From: Pseudomonas hormoni
Lineage (GTDB): Bacteria > Pseudomonadota > Gammaproteobacteria > Pseudomonadales > Pseudomonadaceae
NCBI RefSeq assembly: GCF_018502625.1
Contig: NZ_CP075566.1
Span: 315,001 to 379,000 of the forward strand
Direction: 5' to 3'
DNA length: 64,000 nucleotides
Shown here: one piece after another, positions 55,995-64,000 of the stretch
Layout of the letters: every line of letters begins with the position of its first letter
Numbering within the stretch: position 1 is the stretch's first letter
Position numbers and translations under genes: made by a program
The notes under the pieces: generated by a model
Database searches by the model: none
Told to the model about the DNA's origin: nothing
Seen by the model: only the letters and a program-made list of their open reading frames with translations

Positions 55995-56036
55995 GTCACC
56001 GCGTTTGCGTTTTTTACTCCACAGGTCGGAGGCTTC

Positions 56037-57317
56037 ATGAATACGACGTCATGCGTAGTAGTGGTCGGGTACAACGGCAACCGGGTTCACGATATCCAGA
56101 AGCTGCGTGACCTCTGCAAGACGCTCTATAACGCCAGGCTGATCCTGGTGGTGGAGCAGATTCAACCCGATGACGATCAGGTGGCGGATCACGTCTGCAC
56201 GGCCTCGATGGCATCGCAGGACATCGCCGACTCTGTCGATCTGCTGGTCGGTTGCCTGGGTGCCGATTGCTGGAAGCTGATCGGTGTCCTGCCGTTTTCC
56301 GACCGTGGTGTGTTGCTGGGTGCCGCGTTGGCCACACATTTCGACCTGCCCGGCATTACCCCTGGCGAGGCGCGGGCGGGGCTTGATAAACAGATTTTTC
56401 GCAAACTGGAAGCGGCCGCCGACACAGCGCCGGAGGATTACCGCGCCGTGTTTTCCACACGTATCGAAAGCCTGGGCGAACTGCGTCAGCGGGTGGTCGA
56501 ACTGGGCGGCAAAGCCTTCATCAAGCCGGCCTGCGAAGGTGCGAGCAGAGGTTGCCGGGTCATCCACCACCCGTCCGAATGCGACGAAGCCTGGCAGGCG
56601 CTCAAGCCCTATCGCGAAGGCGGCATCGTCCTCGAAGAGTTGATTCAGAACGCCCGGGAATACAGCTGGGATTACGTCGCGGGCAGCACCTGGGTCACCG
56701 AGAAAACCACCACCGAAGGCGCCTATCGCGCAGAAATCCAGCAAGTGGTGCCGGCGCCGTTGGCGGCTGATGTACAGGCGCGCCTGGCGGCTGCCGGTCG
56801 GCACATGTCTGGACTGGTCTCGCTGGAAAACGGTGCCTATCACAACGAGATCTTCCTGCGCCGCGACGGCCTGACCTCGGCGGTGGAAACCAACATGCGC
56901 CCCGGCGGCATGCACATCTGGGACCTGGCGCGTCTGGCGTTTGTCGATTTCGATCCATGGGAACGCTGGGTCCGCTGGGCGGTTGAAGGCAAGGTCGACC
57001 ATCACGATCCCGTTGCCCGTGGCTATTGCGGCATTCGCCTGCTCCGGGCGCCGGCCGGCGGTCTTTTGCGCTACGTACCCGACATCCAGTCCCTGGCCCG
57101 GGAGTTGAACATCGAGCTGGTCGAGGCGGTGTACGCCAAGCGCCTCAGTGATTCAGTCACCGCACTGGTGAAAGACAACACGTCGTTTATCGGCCACATC
57201 GTGTTGTTCAGCGAAGACTACGGGCAGCTCAGCGACAACCTGCTGCGCCTGGCAGAGGCGATCGAATCGAGTGTCGAAGTCACTTGCCTGGCTGTGCCGG
57301 CGAGAGCCGTGGGTTGA
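56037..57317 (+). CDS. ATP-grasp ligase
   Basis: The 426-residue protein has a pre-ATP-grasp domain (CVVVVGYNGNRVHDIQKLRD) and the ATP-grasp core (about 110-330): GKAFIKPACEGASRGCRVI binds ATP, GIVLEELIQNAREYSWDY follows, and the metal-binding ETNMRPGGMHIWDL is near 284-298. Enzymes of this class join a carboxylate to an amine, as in dipeptide or amino-acid ligation. It begins 42 nt after the MFS stop. The substrates are not known. Confidence 0.88.
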   Translation: MNTTSCVVVVGYNGNRVHDIQKLRDLCKTLYNARLILVVEQIQPDDDQVADHVCTASMASQDIADSVDLLVGCLGADCWKLIGVLPFSDRGVLLGAALATHFDLPGITPGEARAGLDKQIFRKLEAAADTAPEDYRAVFSTRIESLGELRQRVVELGGKAFIKPACEGASRGCRVIHHPSECDEAWQALKPYREGGIVLEELIQNAREYSWDYVAGSTWVTEKTTTEGAYRAEIQQVVPAPLAADVQARLAAAGRHMSGLVSLENGAYHNEIFLRRDGLTSAVETNMRPGGMHIWDLARLAFVDFDPWERWVRWAVEGKVDHHDPVARGYCGIRLLRAPAGGLLRYVPDIQSLARELNIELVEAVYAKRLSDSVTALVKDNTSFIGHIVLFSEDYGQLSDNLLRLAEAIESSVEVTCLAVPARAVG

Positions 57318-57367
57318 GCCTTCGGGATCAATGTTTCAAGCATTATTGGTTTAAGAGGGTTGAGTGA

Positions 57368-57865
57368 ATGATTGAGCAAAAAATGTCGTGTGACGAACGT
57401 TTCATCGCCCTGGCGAAAGAACTCAACTACGACATCTACGGCGAGAACACCGTGGGCGGACGTTACGCACCGCTGGTTCGGCATCACGATGAAATCTACA
57501 TCAGCGGTCTGGTGCCGCGCATGAGCGGCAAAATGCAATACCCGGGCAGGGTCGGGCTGGAGCTCAGCCTGACGGATGCACAAGCGGCCGCCAGCATCAG
57601 CGCCATGCGCGGGCTGGCACTGATCGTGGATGCCATCGGTTCGCTGGACAAAATCAAGTCGTTGATACGGGTGACGGTTTACGTGAAGTGCACGGCGGAC
57701 TTTGTTGATCTCAGTGAAGTCGCCAACGGTGCATCGGATGTCTTCAGTCATGTGCTGGGCGATGCGGGGAAACATACCCGAACCACTGTCGGCGTCTATC
57801 AATTACCGAAGAATGCCGCCGTGGAAGTTGACATGATTGTGGCGCTGCGGCCCTCGGTGTTGTGA
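57368..57865 (+). CDS. RidA/YjgF family protein
   Basis: The 165-residue protein shows the RidA chorismate-mutase-like fold: YAPLVRHHDEIYISGLVPRM, the GSLDKIKSLIRVTVYVKC strand-helix pair, and a C-terminal YQLPKNAAVEVDMIVALRP segment. The usual catalytic arginine in R-(T/V)-x-V-Y-V is partly kept (IRVTVYVKC). RidA proteins hydrolyse imine/enamine intermediates made by PLP enzymes, which fits the aminotransferase in this locus. Confidence 0.85.
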   Translation: MIEQKMSCDERFIALAKELNYDIYGENTVGGRYAPLVRHHDEIYISGLVPRMSGKMQYPGRVGLELSLTDAQAAASISAMRGLALIVDAIGSLDKIKSLIRVTVYVKCTADFVDLSEVANGASDVFSHVLGDAGKHTRTTVGVYQLPKNAAVEVDMIVALRPSVL

Positions 57866-57948
57866 GTGTTAGTTGGTAGACTTTACAGTAATCGATTGTT
57901 CGCCTAGTGTCTGGTCACTCAAAGTCGATAATAAGTCGGTGTGTGCGG

Positions 57949-58416
57949 ATGAATAACATTCAAGGTGGGTTTTTTTCATATAAGGACTTTCGCCAGAGTT
58001 TGAACCGACCTCCGGTCAATGCCCGGGTGTGGAAGGATGATGAACTTACCGGCATGCGTCAGCAGCTCAAGGACAGCGAGGTCGATATTGTCGCGCTGGC
58101 TCACGACGACAGCACCGAAGGCTGCAAGTTGACGCCAGGGATGGCGGTGTCCATGCAATGGCTGAAACCGGGCACGACGCTGAATGGCCATGCACATTCG
58201 TGGTGGCACCTGTTCATCATTCAGTCCGGCAGCGGCGCGTTGACCCTGGGCGATGCCGATGCCGTGAACGTCAGCCCCGGCGACGTGTTGCTGGTGCCCG
58301 CCTGGACCCGGCACGGCTTCGTCAACACCAGCGCCACTGAACCGCTGGCCATGCTGAACATGAGCAACATGCCCCAGATGGCGCAGCTCTCCAATGCGGC
58401 AGACGCCACGGTCTGA
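57949..58416 (+). CDS. Cupin-domain protein
   Basis: The 155-residue protein has a single cupin barrel. The first cupin motif is in PGTTLNGHAHSWWHLFIIQSG (metal histidines) and the second in PGDVLLVPAWTRHGF. The ATG at 57949 was used; a GTG at 57907 in frame adds 14 residues. It may be a metal-dependent enzyme or a sensor; neither is settled. A terminator follows at 58446. Confidence 0.82.
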   Translation: MNNIQGGFFSYKDFRQSLNRPPVNARVWKDDELTGMRQQLKDSEVDIVALAHDDSTEGCKLTPGMAVSMQWLKPGTTLNGHAHSWWHLFIIQSGSGALTLGDADAVNVSPGDVLLVPAWTRHGFVNTSATEPLAMLNMSNMPQMAQLSNAADATV

Positions 58417-58445
58417 CACGCTCAATATTCCCCTTTGTCACCCCC

Positions 58446-58477
58446 AGGGAGTCCGCATTCGCAGACTCCCTTTTTTG
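58446..58477 (+). terminator. Rho-independent terminator after the cupin gene
   Basis: AGGGAGTC and GACTCCC pair around CGCATTCGCA and are followed by TTTTTT. It lies 30 nt after the cupin stop and splits the locus into two transcription units. Confidence 0.9.
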
Positions 58478-58611
58478 TTTCTGGTCGCTGTATTTTTGAA
58501 GTTCTGTATCCGTAGAAACAGATAATTTCTGTATCTGTTCAGCGCTTAGCCAACTAACTACGATCGATTCCAATGCAACGGATTATTGTGGTTAAAGCAA
58601 GGGAGCGTTCT

Positions 58612-59256
58612 ATGGAAAGTACGAAGCTGAAACTCTATGTTGGCGCGGATTTTGTCAGTGCTTTTGCAATGTCGGCATGTGTGGCGTTGAAAGAAAAACA
58701 ACTTTCGTTTGAACTTGTCACGCTGGACTTGAAAGCGCGTGAGAACTATCAGCCGAGTTATCGCAATGTATCGTTAACCTGCAAAATCCCCACGCTGGTT
58801 CACGAAGATTTCGCACTGTCGGAATCGTCGGCCATTGCCGAATATCTGGAAGAGATTGCGCCGGGGCATCCAAAGTTGTTCCCGCTGGACATCAAGCAAC
58901 GCGCCCGCGCCCGTCAACTTCAGGCCTGGTTGCGCAGTGATCTGCTGGTCATTCGCAAAGAGCGTCCCGCAGACCTCATTTACTTCGGCAAGAAAGATAA
59001 CCCCCTGTCCGACGAGGCGCTGGCCGCTGTCGACCGACTGTTCTTTGTGGCGGACCGGTTGCTGGAGGAGGGCGCCGATCACCTGTTCGGTGACTGGAGC
59101 ATCGCCGACACGGACCTGGCAATCATGCTCAACCGACTGGTCGCCAATGGTGATCGGGTGCCTGCGAGGCTCGCGGCGTATGTGCGCCGGCAATGGGATC
59201 GCGACAGCGTCCGAGCCTGGATGGATATAGAGCGCGTAGCGCCGGCCATTCAGTAA
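58612..59256 (+). CDS. Glutathione S-transferase (YfcF-like)
   Basis: The 214-residue protein has the length and motif pattern of E. coli YfcF. The N-terminal thioredoxin-like domain has LYVGADFVSAFAMSACVALK and SESSAIAEYLEE, and the C-terminal helical domain has ARARQLQAWLRSDLL and GDWSIADTDLAIMLNRLV. The start at 58612 follows GGGAGCG; a 13-codon upstream extension is not used. It may detoxify or transform a reactive intermediate of this locus. Confidence 0.87.
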   Translation: MESTKLKLYVGADFVSAFAMSACVALKEKQLSFELVTLDLKARENYQPSYRNVSLTCKIPTLVHEDFALSESSAIAEYLEEIAPGHPKLFPLDIKQRARARQLQAWLRSDLLVIRKERPADLIYFGKKDNPLSDEALAAVDRLFFVADRLLEEGADHLFGDWSIADTDLAIMLNRLVANGDRVPARLAAYVRRQWDRDSVRAWMDIERVAPAIQ

Positions 59257-59287
59257 AAGCCGCCAGGCAATCACCAGGAGCGCTGCC

Positions 59288-60628
59288 ATGCAGGGACTGT
59301 CGGAGCAGGAAAGATACAAACCCTATAACTCACGCACCATTCGCGACACGCCGTACTGGCAAAAACTGACGCCAGCGTTGCAGGAAGCCATGACCGTAGT
59401 GGCCCGGGTCATGCCGTTTCGCACCAATGAATATGTCCTCGGCACGCTGATCGACTGGAACAACATTCCGGATGACCCGATTTTCCGCATGACCTTCCCC
59501 CACAAGGACATGCTGCTACCGGACGAGTACGCGTCGCTTAAACAGGTGATCGAGCGCGATGACGCCGTCGCCATCAAACGTCGGATCGAAACCATCTGGC
59601 TGCGCATGAACCCGCATCCGGCCGGGCAGCTGACACACAACGGTGCGACCCTCGACGGAAAAGTCCTGCCGGGCATACAGCACAAGTACCGCGAGACTGT
59701 GCTGTTTTTCCCCGGAGCCGGTCAGACCTGTCACGCGTACTGCACGTTCTGTTTCCGCTGGGCGCAGTTCATCGGCGAGGAAGAACTCAAGTTCAACGCG
59801 CGTGAGTCCCAGGAGCTAGTGAATTACCTGCGGGTGCACACCGAGGTGACCGACGTGCTGATCACCGGTGGCGACCCGATGATCATGAACACTCGGTCAT
59901 TGGCGGGGTACATCGAGCCGCTGCTGGAACTGCCTCACCTCAAAAGCATCCGCATCGGCACCAAGTCCGTGGCGTATTGGCCGCAACGGTTTGTCAGCGA
60001 CAAGGACGCACCGGAACTGCTGGAGCTGTTTAAACGGATTGTCGCAGCGGGGAAACACCTGTCGATCATGGGGCACTACAACCACCCGGTGGAGATCCGC
60101 CAGGACATCGCCCGCCAGGCTGTCGAACGCATTCGCTCCACCGGGGCGACCTTGCGCATGCAGGCGCCGGTGATCCGCCACATCAACGAAAACCCCGCCG
60201 ATTGGGCGGCGCTCTGGACCGAGGGCGTGCGGCTGGGAGCGGTGCCTTATTACATGTTTGTCGAGCGCGATACCGGGCCGAGTCACTACTTCGCGATGCC
60301 GCTGGCGCGGGCGTTCGAGATTTTCCAGGCGGCTTACCGAACGGTGTCCGGGCTGGCGCGCACGGTGCGCGGGCCATCCATGAGCACGTTTTACGGGAAG
60401 GTGTTGATCAACGGCATCGAGACCGTGGCGGGGGAAAAAGTCTTCGTGTTGCAGTTTCTTCAGGCGCGCGATCCGCAGTGGGTGTTGCGCACCTTCTATG
60501 CGCGATTCGATCCGCAGGCGACCTGGTTCGATGAGTTGCGACCGGCGTTTGGCGAACGTTCGTTTTTCTTTCAGCCGGAGCCTGTTGCAGCGCCCGAATT
60601 GATACCGGTCCTGCTCGAAACGGCGTAG
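59288..60628 (+). CDS. KamA-like radical-SAM enzyme (aminomutase family, divergent)
   Basis: The 446-residue protein has the lysine 2,3-aminomutase layout. The radical-SAM cysteines are C148, C152 and C155 (CHAYCTFC), and GGDP at 194-197 fits the SAM-binding motif. A C-terminal region (about 315-390) aligns with the PLP/substrate part of aminomutases. The canonical PLP-lysine motif PGGGGK is replaced here by a segment ending FYGK (K371), and the second substrate Asp near it is missing, though D328 remains. It may move an amino group in an amino acid other than lysine, or catalyse another reaction. Confidence 0.82.
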   Translation: MQGLSEQERYKPYNSRTIRDTPYWQKLTPALQEAMTVVARVMPFRTNEYVLGTLIDWNNIPDDPIFRMTFPHKDMLLPDEYASLKQVIERDDAVAIKRRIETIWLRMNPHPAGQLTHNGATLDGKVLPGIQHKYRETVLFFPGAGQTCHAYCTFCFRWAQFIGEEELKFNARESQELVNYLRVHTEVTDVLITGGDPMIMNTRSLAGYIEPLLELPHLKSIRIGTKSVAYWPQRFVSDKDAPELLELFKRIVAAGKHLSIMGHYNHPVEIRQDIARQAVERIRSTGATLRMQAPVIRHINENPADWAALWTEGVRLGAVPYYMFVERDTGPSHYFAMPLARAFEIFQAAYRTVSGLARTVRGPSMSTFYGKVLINGIETVAGEKVFVLQFLQARDPQWVLRTFYARFDPQATWFDELRPAFGERSFFFQPEPVAAPELIPVLLETA

Positions 60629-60652
60629 GAAAATTCATCAGGAGATAGGGAT

Positions 60653-61525
60653 ATGAGCGGCATTCCGTTTGATCAGCGAGAGGGTTTTATCTGGCTCGAC
60701 GGCGAGTTCGTCGAGTGGTCCGAGGCGCGCTTGCATGTGCTGACCCATGGTTTGCATTACGCGAGCACCGTGTACGAAGGGGAGCGTGTCTACAACGGCA
60801 AGATCTTCAAACTGCGCGAACACAGCGAGCGGTTGTATCGCTCGGCACAGTTGATGGATTTCGCGATTCCTTATGAGCTGGCCGAACTGGAAGCGGCCAG
60901 CCATGAACTGCTGCAACGCAACAACGTGGTCGACGGTTATCTGCGGCCAGTGGCGTGGCGCGGCAGTGAAATGATCTCGACCTCGGCCCGTTTCAACCGC
61001 GTGCACGTGGCGATCGCCTGCTGGCAATGGCCGAGTTACTTCGACCCGGCGGGGCACATGGGCGGCATTCGCTTGAAGACCGCCGAGTGGCGTCGTCCGC
61101 CACCCAGCAGCAGCCCGTTCGAAGCCAAGGCGTCCGGGCATTACCAGATCGCCACACTCAGCAAGCACGATGCGGAAAACAACGGCTATCACGACGCGCT
61201 GATGCTTGACTGGCGCGGCCATGTCGCCGAAGCCACCAGCGCCAACGTGTTCTTCGTCAAGGGCCGGACGCTGCACACGCCGCTGCCCGATTGTTTCCTC
61301 AATGGCATCACCCGCCAGACCGTTATCGAATTGGCCGGGGCGCTGGATTACCAGGTGGTCGAGCGCACGATTCTTCCTACGGAACTTGGCGAATTCGATG
61401 AGTGTTTTCTGACGGGCACCGCCGCCGAAATCACCCCCGTGCAGAGCATCGACGAACAGCGCTATCGACCGGGCAACGCCTGTCGCGAATTCATTGCCGC
61501 TTACACCTCAACCGTTAACGCCTGA
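60653..61525 (+). CDS. Branched-chain-type aminotransferase (fold-type IV)
   Basis: The 290-residue PLP enzyme resembles IlvE. HGLHYASTVYEGERVYNG starts the family core, K159 in FEAKASGHYQ is the likely PLP lysine, and E194 in EATSAN contacts the cofactor. The C-terminal GTAAEITPVQSID is typical. Its location next to a KamA-like enzyme and a RidA protein points to amino-acid processing in a small pathway. Confidence 0.9.
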   Translation: MSGIPFDQREGFIWLDGEFVEWSEARLHVLTHGLHYASTVYEGERVYNGKIFKLREHSERLYRSAQLMDFAIPYELAELEAASHELLQRNNVVDGYLRPVAWRGSEMISTSARFNRVHVAIACWQWPSYFDPAGHMGGIRLKTAEWRRPPPSSSPFEAKASGHYQIATLSKHDAENNGYHDALMLDWRGHVAEATSANVFFVKGRTLHTPLPDCFLNGITRQTVIELAGALDYQVVERTILPTELGEFDECFLTGTAAEITPVQSIDEQRYRPGNACREFIAAYTSTVNA

Positions 61526-61546
61526 TAAACCGCCAGGAACACCACC

Positions 61547-62305
61547 ATGTCAGATCAAGGGATTGTTGCGTCTACACCTTACGTTTCACTGGGCCACCGC
61601 CATGATGAGTTGTCGTCCCGTGGCTGGACGGTGCTGACCCCCGCCGAATTTGCCTACGATGTCGTCGGCACGCTGCAGGAGTTCGGTCAGATCATTCCGC
61701 AATTCAACGGGCAGACGGCGTTCGCCATTACCCGCAAGCCGGGGTATGAAGCGTTGCCGTACTCCCAGAGCATGAACGGCATCGGCCCGCACACCGAAGC
61801 GCCGGTCTATGGGCCACCACCGCGTTATCTGGCATTGCATTGTCATCATCAGGCCACCTGTGGTGGCGGGCATACGGGGCTGGTGGATGGGTATGAGCTC
61901 CTGAGGTTCCTGGAAAGCGCCGATCCCGAGTTGCGTGAATGGATCGACGAGACTCCCGTAGAGTTCGTCGCCACCGCCAAACCGGGTGAGGCGGCGCAAA
62001 CCAGGGTCAAGGAGTACATCCTGACGCCTACAGAGGACGGGGACATTTTCCGCTTCAGCTACAACCAGTTTCACTACGGCGATGTGAATCCTTCCGAGGA
62101 CGATTTGCAGCAATCGAAGGTGGCGAGCAGTTCATCGCCCCTGGCCAGGTTCGCGCTGCTCGGCGAGGAATATTTCATACAGCACAACACGCCGGTGCTG
62201 ATTCCCGACGGGTGCATGCTGATTTGGGACAACTGGCGAATGATCCACGCCCGCAGTCGATACACTGACCCGGCGCGAAACCTGACCCGCTACTGGCTGG
62301 CCTGA
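61547..62305 (+). CDS. TauD/TfdA-type Fe(II)/2-oxoglutarate oxygenase
   Basis: The 252-residue protein has the facial triad in GPHTEAP (H82, E84) and a distal histidine near 234 (MIHARSRYTD), with R248 in RNLTRYWLA able to hold 2-oxoglutarate. The TauD-like opening GWTVLTPAEFAYDVV is recognisable. Such enzymes hydroxylate or desaturate small molecules; the substrate is unknown. It starts 21 nt after the aminotransferase gene. Confidence 0.85.
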   Translation: MSDQGIVASTPYVSLGHRHDELSSRGWTVLTPAEFAYDVVGTLQEFGQIIPQFNGQTAFAITRKPGYEALPYSQSMNGIGPHTEAPVYGPPPRYLALHCHHQATCGGGHTGLVDGYELLRFLESADPELREWIDETPVEFVATAKPGEAAQTRVKEYILTPTEDGDIFRFSYNQFHYGDVNPSEDDLQQSKVASSSSPLARFALLGEEYFIQHNTPVLIPDGCMLIWDNWRMIHARSRYTDPARNLTRYWLA

Positions 62306-62372
62306 TTCATCCGTCGCTCACTATTCCATTGGCGTACCCCTCGGCGGGTACGCGTCCTACAGGTATCGCGTC

Positions 62373-63332
62373 ATGCAAACAGCAATCGAGATCGCCAAGG
62401 TCGATCACCAACTGGTCGTGCGGCTGAATCAGGCCTGGACCAAAAGGGCCACGGTGTGTGCGCCGGACAAGGCCTCGGTCAGCGAAGCGTTCGATCCGGC
62501 ACGCCCGGATTATCCGGAGTGCATGGTGCCGTTCTTCCATCACCCGAAATTCCAGGCCCTGAGCGATGAGCTCAAAAGCACCGTGGTGACCTGGGGCTGG
62601 ATTGGCTACAACCTGCGTACGGTCACGGCCGAAGAGCACGTGGTAAACCCGGCGCTGAGCGTCATCGCCAATCAGTACCTGGGTAAAAACGACTGGCATT
62701 TTCGCGAGGCGATGCAGCAGACGTTGATCGATGAGCACTACCACACGCTCATGCATCTTCGCGCCATCGAGCGAACCAAAGAGGACCGCGCACTCGATCA
62801 GGATCTGGAGTTGCCGCCCTCGGTCACCTATCTGCGCCTTGTCGCGCTGCGCGAGGAGTTGCCCGAGCAGTGGCAGCGAGACTTGGCGGCGATCACCTTT
62901 GCGGTGGTGGCCGAGATCAGCGTCAACGCTTACCTGGATCTGCTGGCCGACGATCAAACGATTCAACCGCAAAATCGCCGCGTGGCCGAACTGCATAACC
63001 GCGACGAGTACGCCCACAGCAAGATTCTCGCTGAAGTGGCGAAGATCATGTACGCGAACATGCAGCCGACCCAGCGGGCATTTTTCGCACAGACGTTGTC
63101 GGTGGCGCTGAGTGCCTTTGTCGCTCAGGACTACTCGATGTGGGAGGCGATCCTGACGCAGCTCGGCGTCGAGGATGCGGCGCTGATCATTGCCGACACC
63201 CGGGAGAGCAACAAGAACGCCACGATCATGCGTGACTACAGCGGCCTGCATCGTCTGGCGCAGGATCTGGGGATTACCGACGAGATCGATTTCGACTTCC
63301 GTCCGACCCTCAAAGCGGCGGCCGTGGCCTGA
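62373..63332 (+). CDS. AurF-like diiron N-oxygenase
   Basis: The 319-residue protein belongs to the AurF p-aminobenzoate N-oxygenase type. All seven diiron ligands can be placed: one in EEHVV (E87/E88), E121 and H124 in DEHYHT, E181 in AEISVN, and H208, E212 and H215 in LHNRDEYAHS, with the H-x3-E-x2-H spacing of AurF. Such enzymes oxidise amines to hydroxylamines or nitro groups. It follows the TauD gene by 67 nt and precedes the MBL gene by 14 nt. Confidence 0.88.
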   Translation: MQTAIEIAKVDHQLVVRLNQAWTKRATVCAPDKASVSEAFDPARPDYPECMVPFFHHPKFQALSDELKSTVVTWGWIGYNLRTVTAEEHVVNPALSVIANQYLGKNDWHFREAMQQTLIDEHYHTLMHLRAIERTKEDRALDQDLELPPSVTYLRLVALREELPEQWQRDLAAITFAVVAEISVNAYLDLLADDQTIQPQNRRVAELHNRDEYAHSKILAEVAKIMYANMQPTQRAFFAQTLSVALSAFVAQDYSMWEAILTQLGVEDAALIIADTRESNKNATIMRDYSGLHRLAQDLGITDEIDFDFRPTLKAAAVA

Positions 63333-63346
63333 TTCAGGAGGTGAAA

Positions 63347-64000
63347 ATGTCCGTTCCTGTGTACGAAGTGTTTGCCATCCGTGTCGGCGCCAATGCCCAA
63401 CGCACCGCCCGGGAGAACTTTCTTTACGACGCCTGCTGCGGTGATCCCAATGCGTCGATGCCACTGGATTACTACTTCTGGGTCATTCGCAACGAGCAGC
63501 AAGTCATCGTGGTCGACACCTGTTTTCAACCGGCTACAGCGGATCGGCGCAACCGTCAGATGTATCGCCTGCCGGAAGAATCCCTACGCCAACTGGACAT
63601 TGATCCGGCGCAGGTCGAGAACCTGATTCTCACGCATCTTCATTGGGATCATGCCGGCAACCTGGGGCTGTTTCCGAAAGCCACGGTGCATCTGCAGGAA
63701 GCGGAGCTGCGCTTCTGCACAGGACCGAAAATGGCCCATCGTACGGTGAACAAAACCTACGAGGTCGAAGATGTGATGTCGGCGCTGCCACCGCTGTTTG
63801 AAGGCCGGTTGCGCCTGCATACCGGCACGGTCGAGGTGATTCCCGGCGTGACGCTGCACCCGGTGGGCGGCCATACGCCGGGCAGCCAGGTGGTGCGGGT
63901 GAACACCGAACGCGGGTGGATTGTTCTGGCGTCGGATGCTGCGCATTTGTGGGCGAACATTCGCCAGCGCAGTCCGTTTCCGATTCTGGATGATCTGGCG
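63347..64000 (+). CDS. MBL-fold metallohydrolase (lactonase-like), 3' end beyond the window
   Basis: At least 218 residues are present. The zinc motif HxHxDH is in THLHWDHAGN (H97, H99, D101, H102), and H176 and D197 complete the site. The sequence GWIVLASDAAHLWAN resembles N-acyl-homoserine-lactonase-type enzymes, but the substrate could be a different lactone or thioester in this locus. An AGGAGG ribosome site precedes the ATG. The gene runs off the right edge. Confidence 0.85.
   Translation, partial: MSVPVYEVFAIRVGANAQRTARENFLYDACCGDPNASMPLDYYFWVIRNEQQVIVVDTCFQPATADRRNRQMYRLPEESLRQLDIDPAQVENLILTHLHWDHAGNLGLFPKATVHLQEAELRFCTGPKMAHRTVNKTYEVEDVMSALPPLFEGRLRLHTGTVEVIPGVTLHPVGGHTPGSQVVRVNTERGWIVLASDAAHLWANIRQRSPFPILDDLA

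Noticed and set aside
54894..64000. Assigning the metabolite locus to fragin, mangotoxin, obafluorin or azomycin pathways
   Set aside because: Only single enzyme types are shared. The megasynthase, Rieske or other hallmark genes of those clusters are absent in the visible part.

Overview
The window looks like a chromosomal segment of a fluorescent Pseudomonas (P. fluorescens complex). The evidence is the complete 12-gene alginate operon in the usual Pseudomonas order, a cyoABCDE operon, a Pseudomonas-type DUF3077 protein, GC-rich codon use, and about 20 copies of the REP/REPIN palindromes typical of fluorescent pseudomonads. No rRNA, tRNA, CRISPR array, prophage or insertion sequence was seen.

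Layout. 0-2 kb: 5' part of an L-serine ammonia-lyase, a LysR regulator and a ribosome-hibernation (HPF/RaiA) protein. 2.2-8.7 kb: an iron-acquisition block with a Fur-box-like site, DUF3649/PepSY/DUF3325 membrane proteins, a FecI-type sigma factor, a FecR-type anti-sigma factor and a TonB-dependent receptor with an STN domain. 8.8-13.2 kb: AraC regulator, EamA permease, 2-hydroxyacid dehydrogenase and LysR regulator. 13.4-18.4 kb: an AaeAB-like tripartite efflux system (outer-membrane lipoprotein, FUSC permease, DUF1656, HlyD-type protein). 18.5-20.4 kb: small genes including an SDR.

20.6-37.3 kb, all on the minus strand: algD-alg8-alg44-algK-algE-algG-algX-algL-algI-algJ-algF-algA. AlgD and AlgA make the GDP-mannuronate precursor. 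Alg8/Alg44 polymerise it under c-di-GMP control. AlgK/AlgE export it, AlgG epimerises it, AlgX/I/J/F acetylate it, and AlgL clears it from the periplasm. REPINs interrupt this operon at four places, one of them inside the 5' coding part of algK. A long low-GC upstream region with repeated short boxes precedes algD.

38-51 kb: yaaA, a degenerate polysaccharide-deacetylase-like exported protein, a PIN-PhoH ATPase, moaCDE, an amino-acid binding protein, dsbB and cyoABCDE. 51.2-52.6 kb: a compact accessory islet of three overlapping genes (DUF6036-type nucleotidyltransferase, unknown protein, stub resembling an antitoxin N-terminus) ending in a terminator.

53.3-64 kb (runs off the end): a MocR-type regulator divergent from what looks like a small specialised-metabolite locus. 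It holds an MFS exporter, ATP-grasp ligase, RidA-like protein, cupin, GST, KamA-like radical-SAM enzyme, fold-type IV aminotransferase, TauD-like oxygenase, AurF-like diiron N-oxygenase and MBL-fold hydrolase. It has no NRPS or PKS gene and I do not recognise it as a characterised pathway. It is the best candidate here for an undescribed system. A perfect 8-bp palindromic operator candidate sits between the regulator and the exporter.
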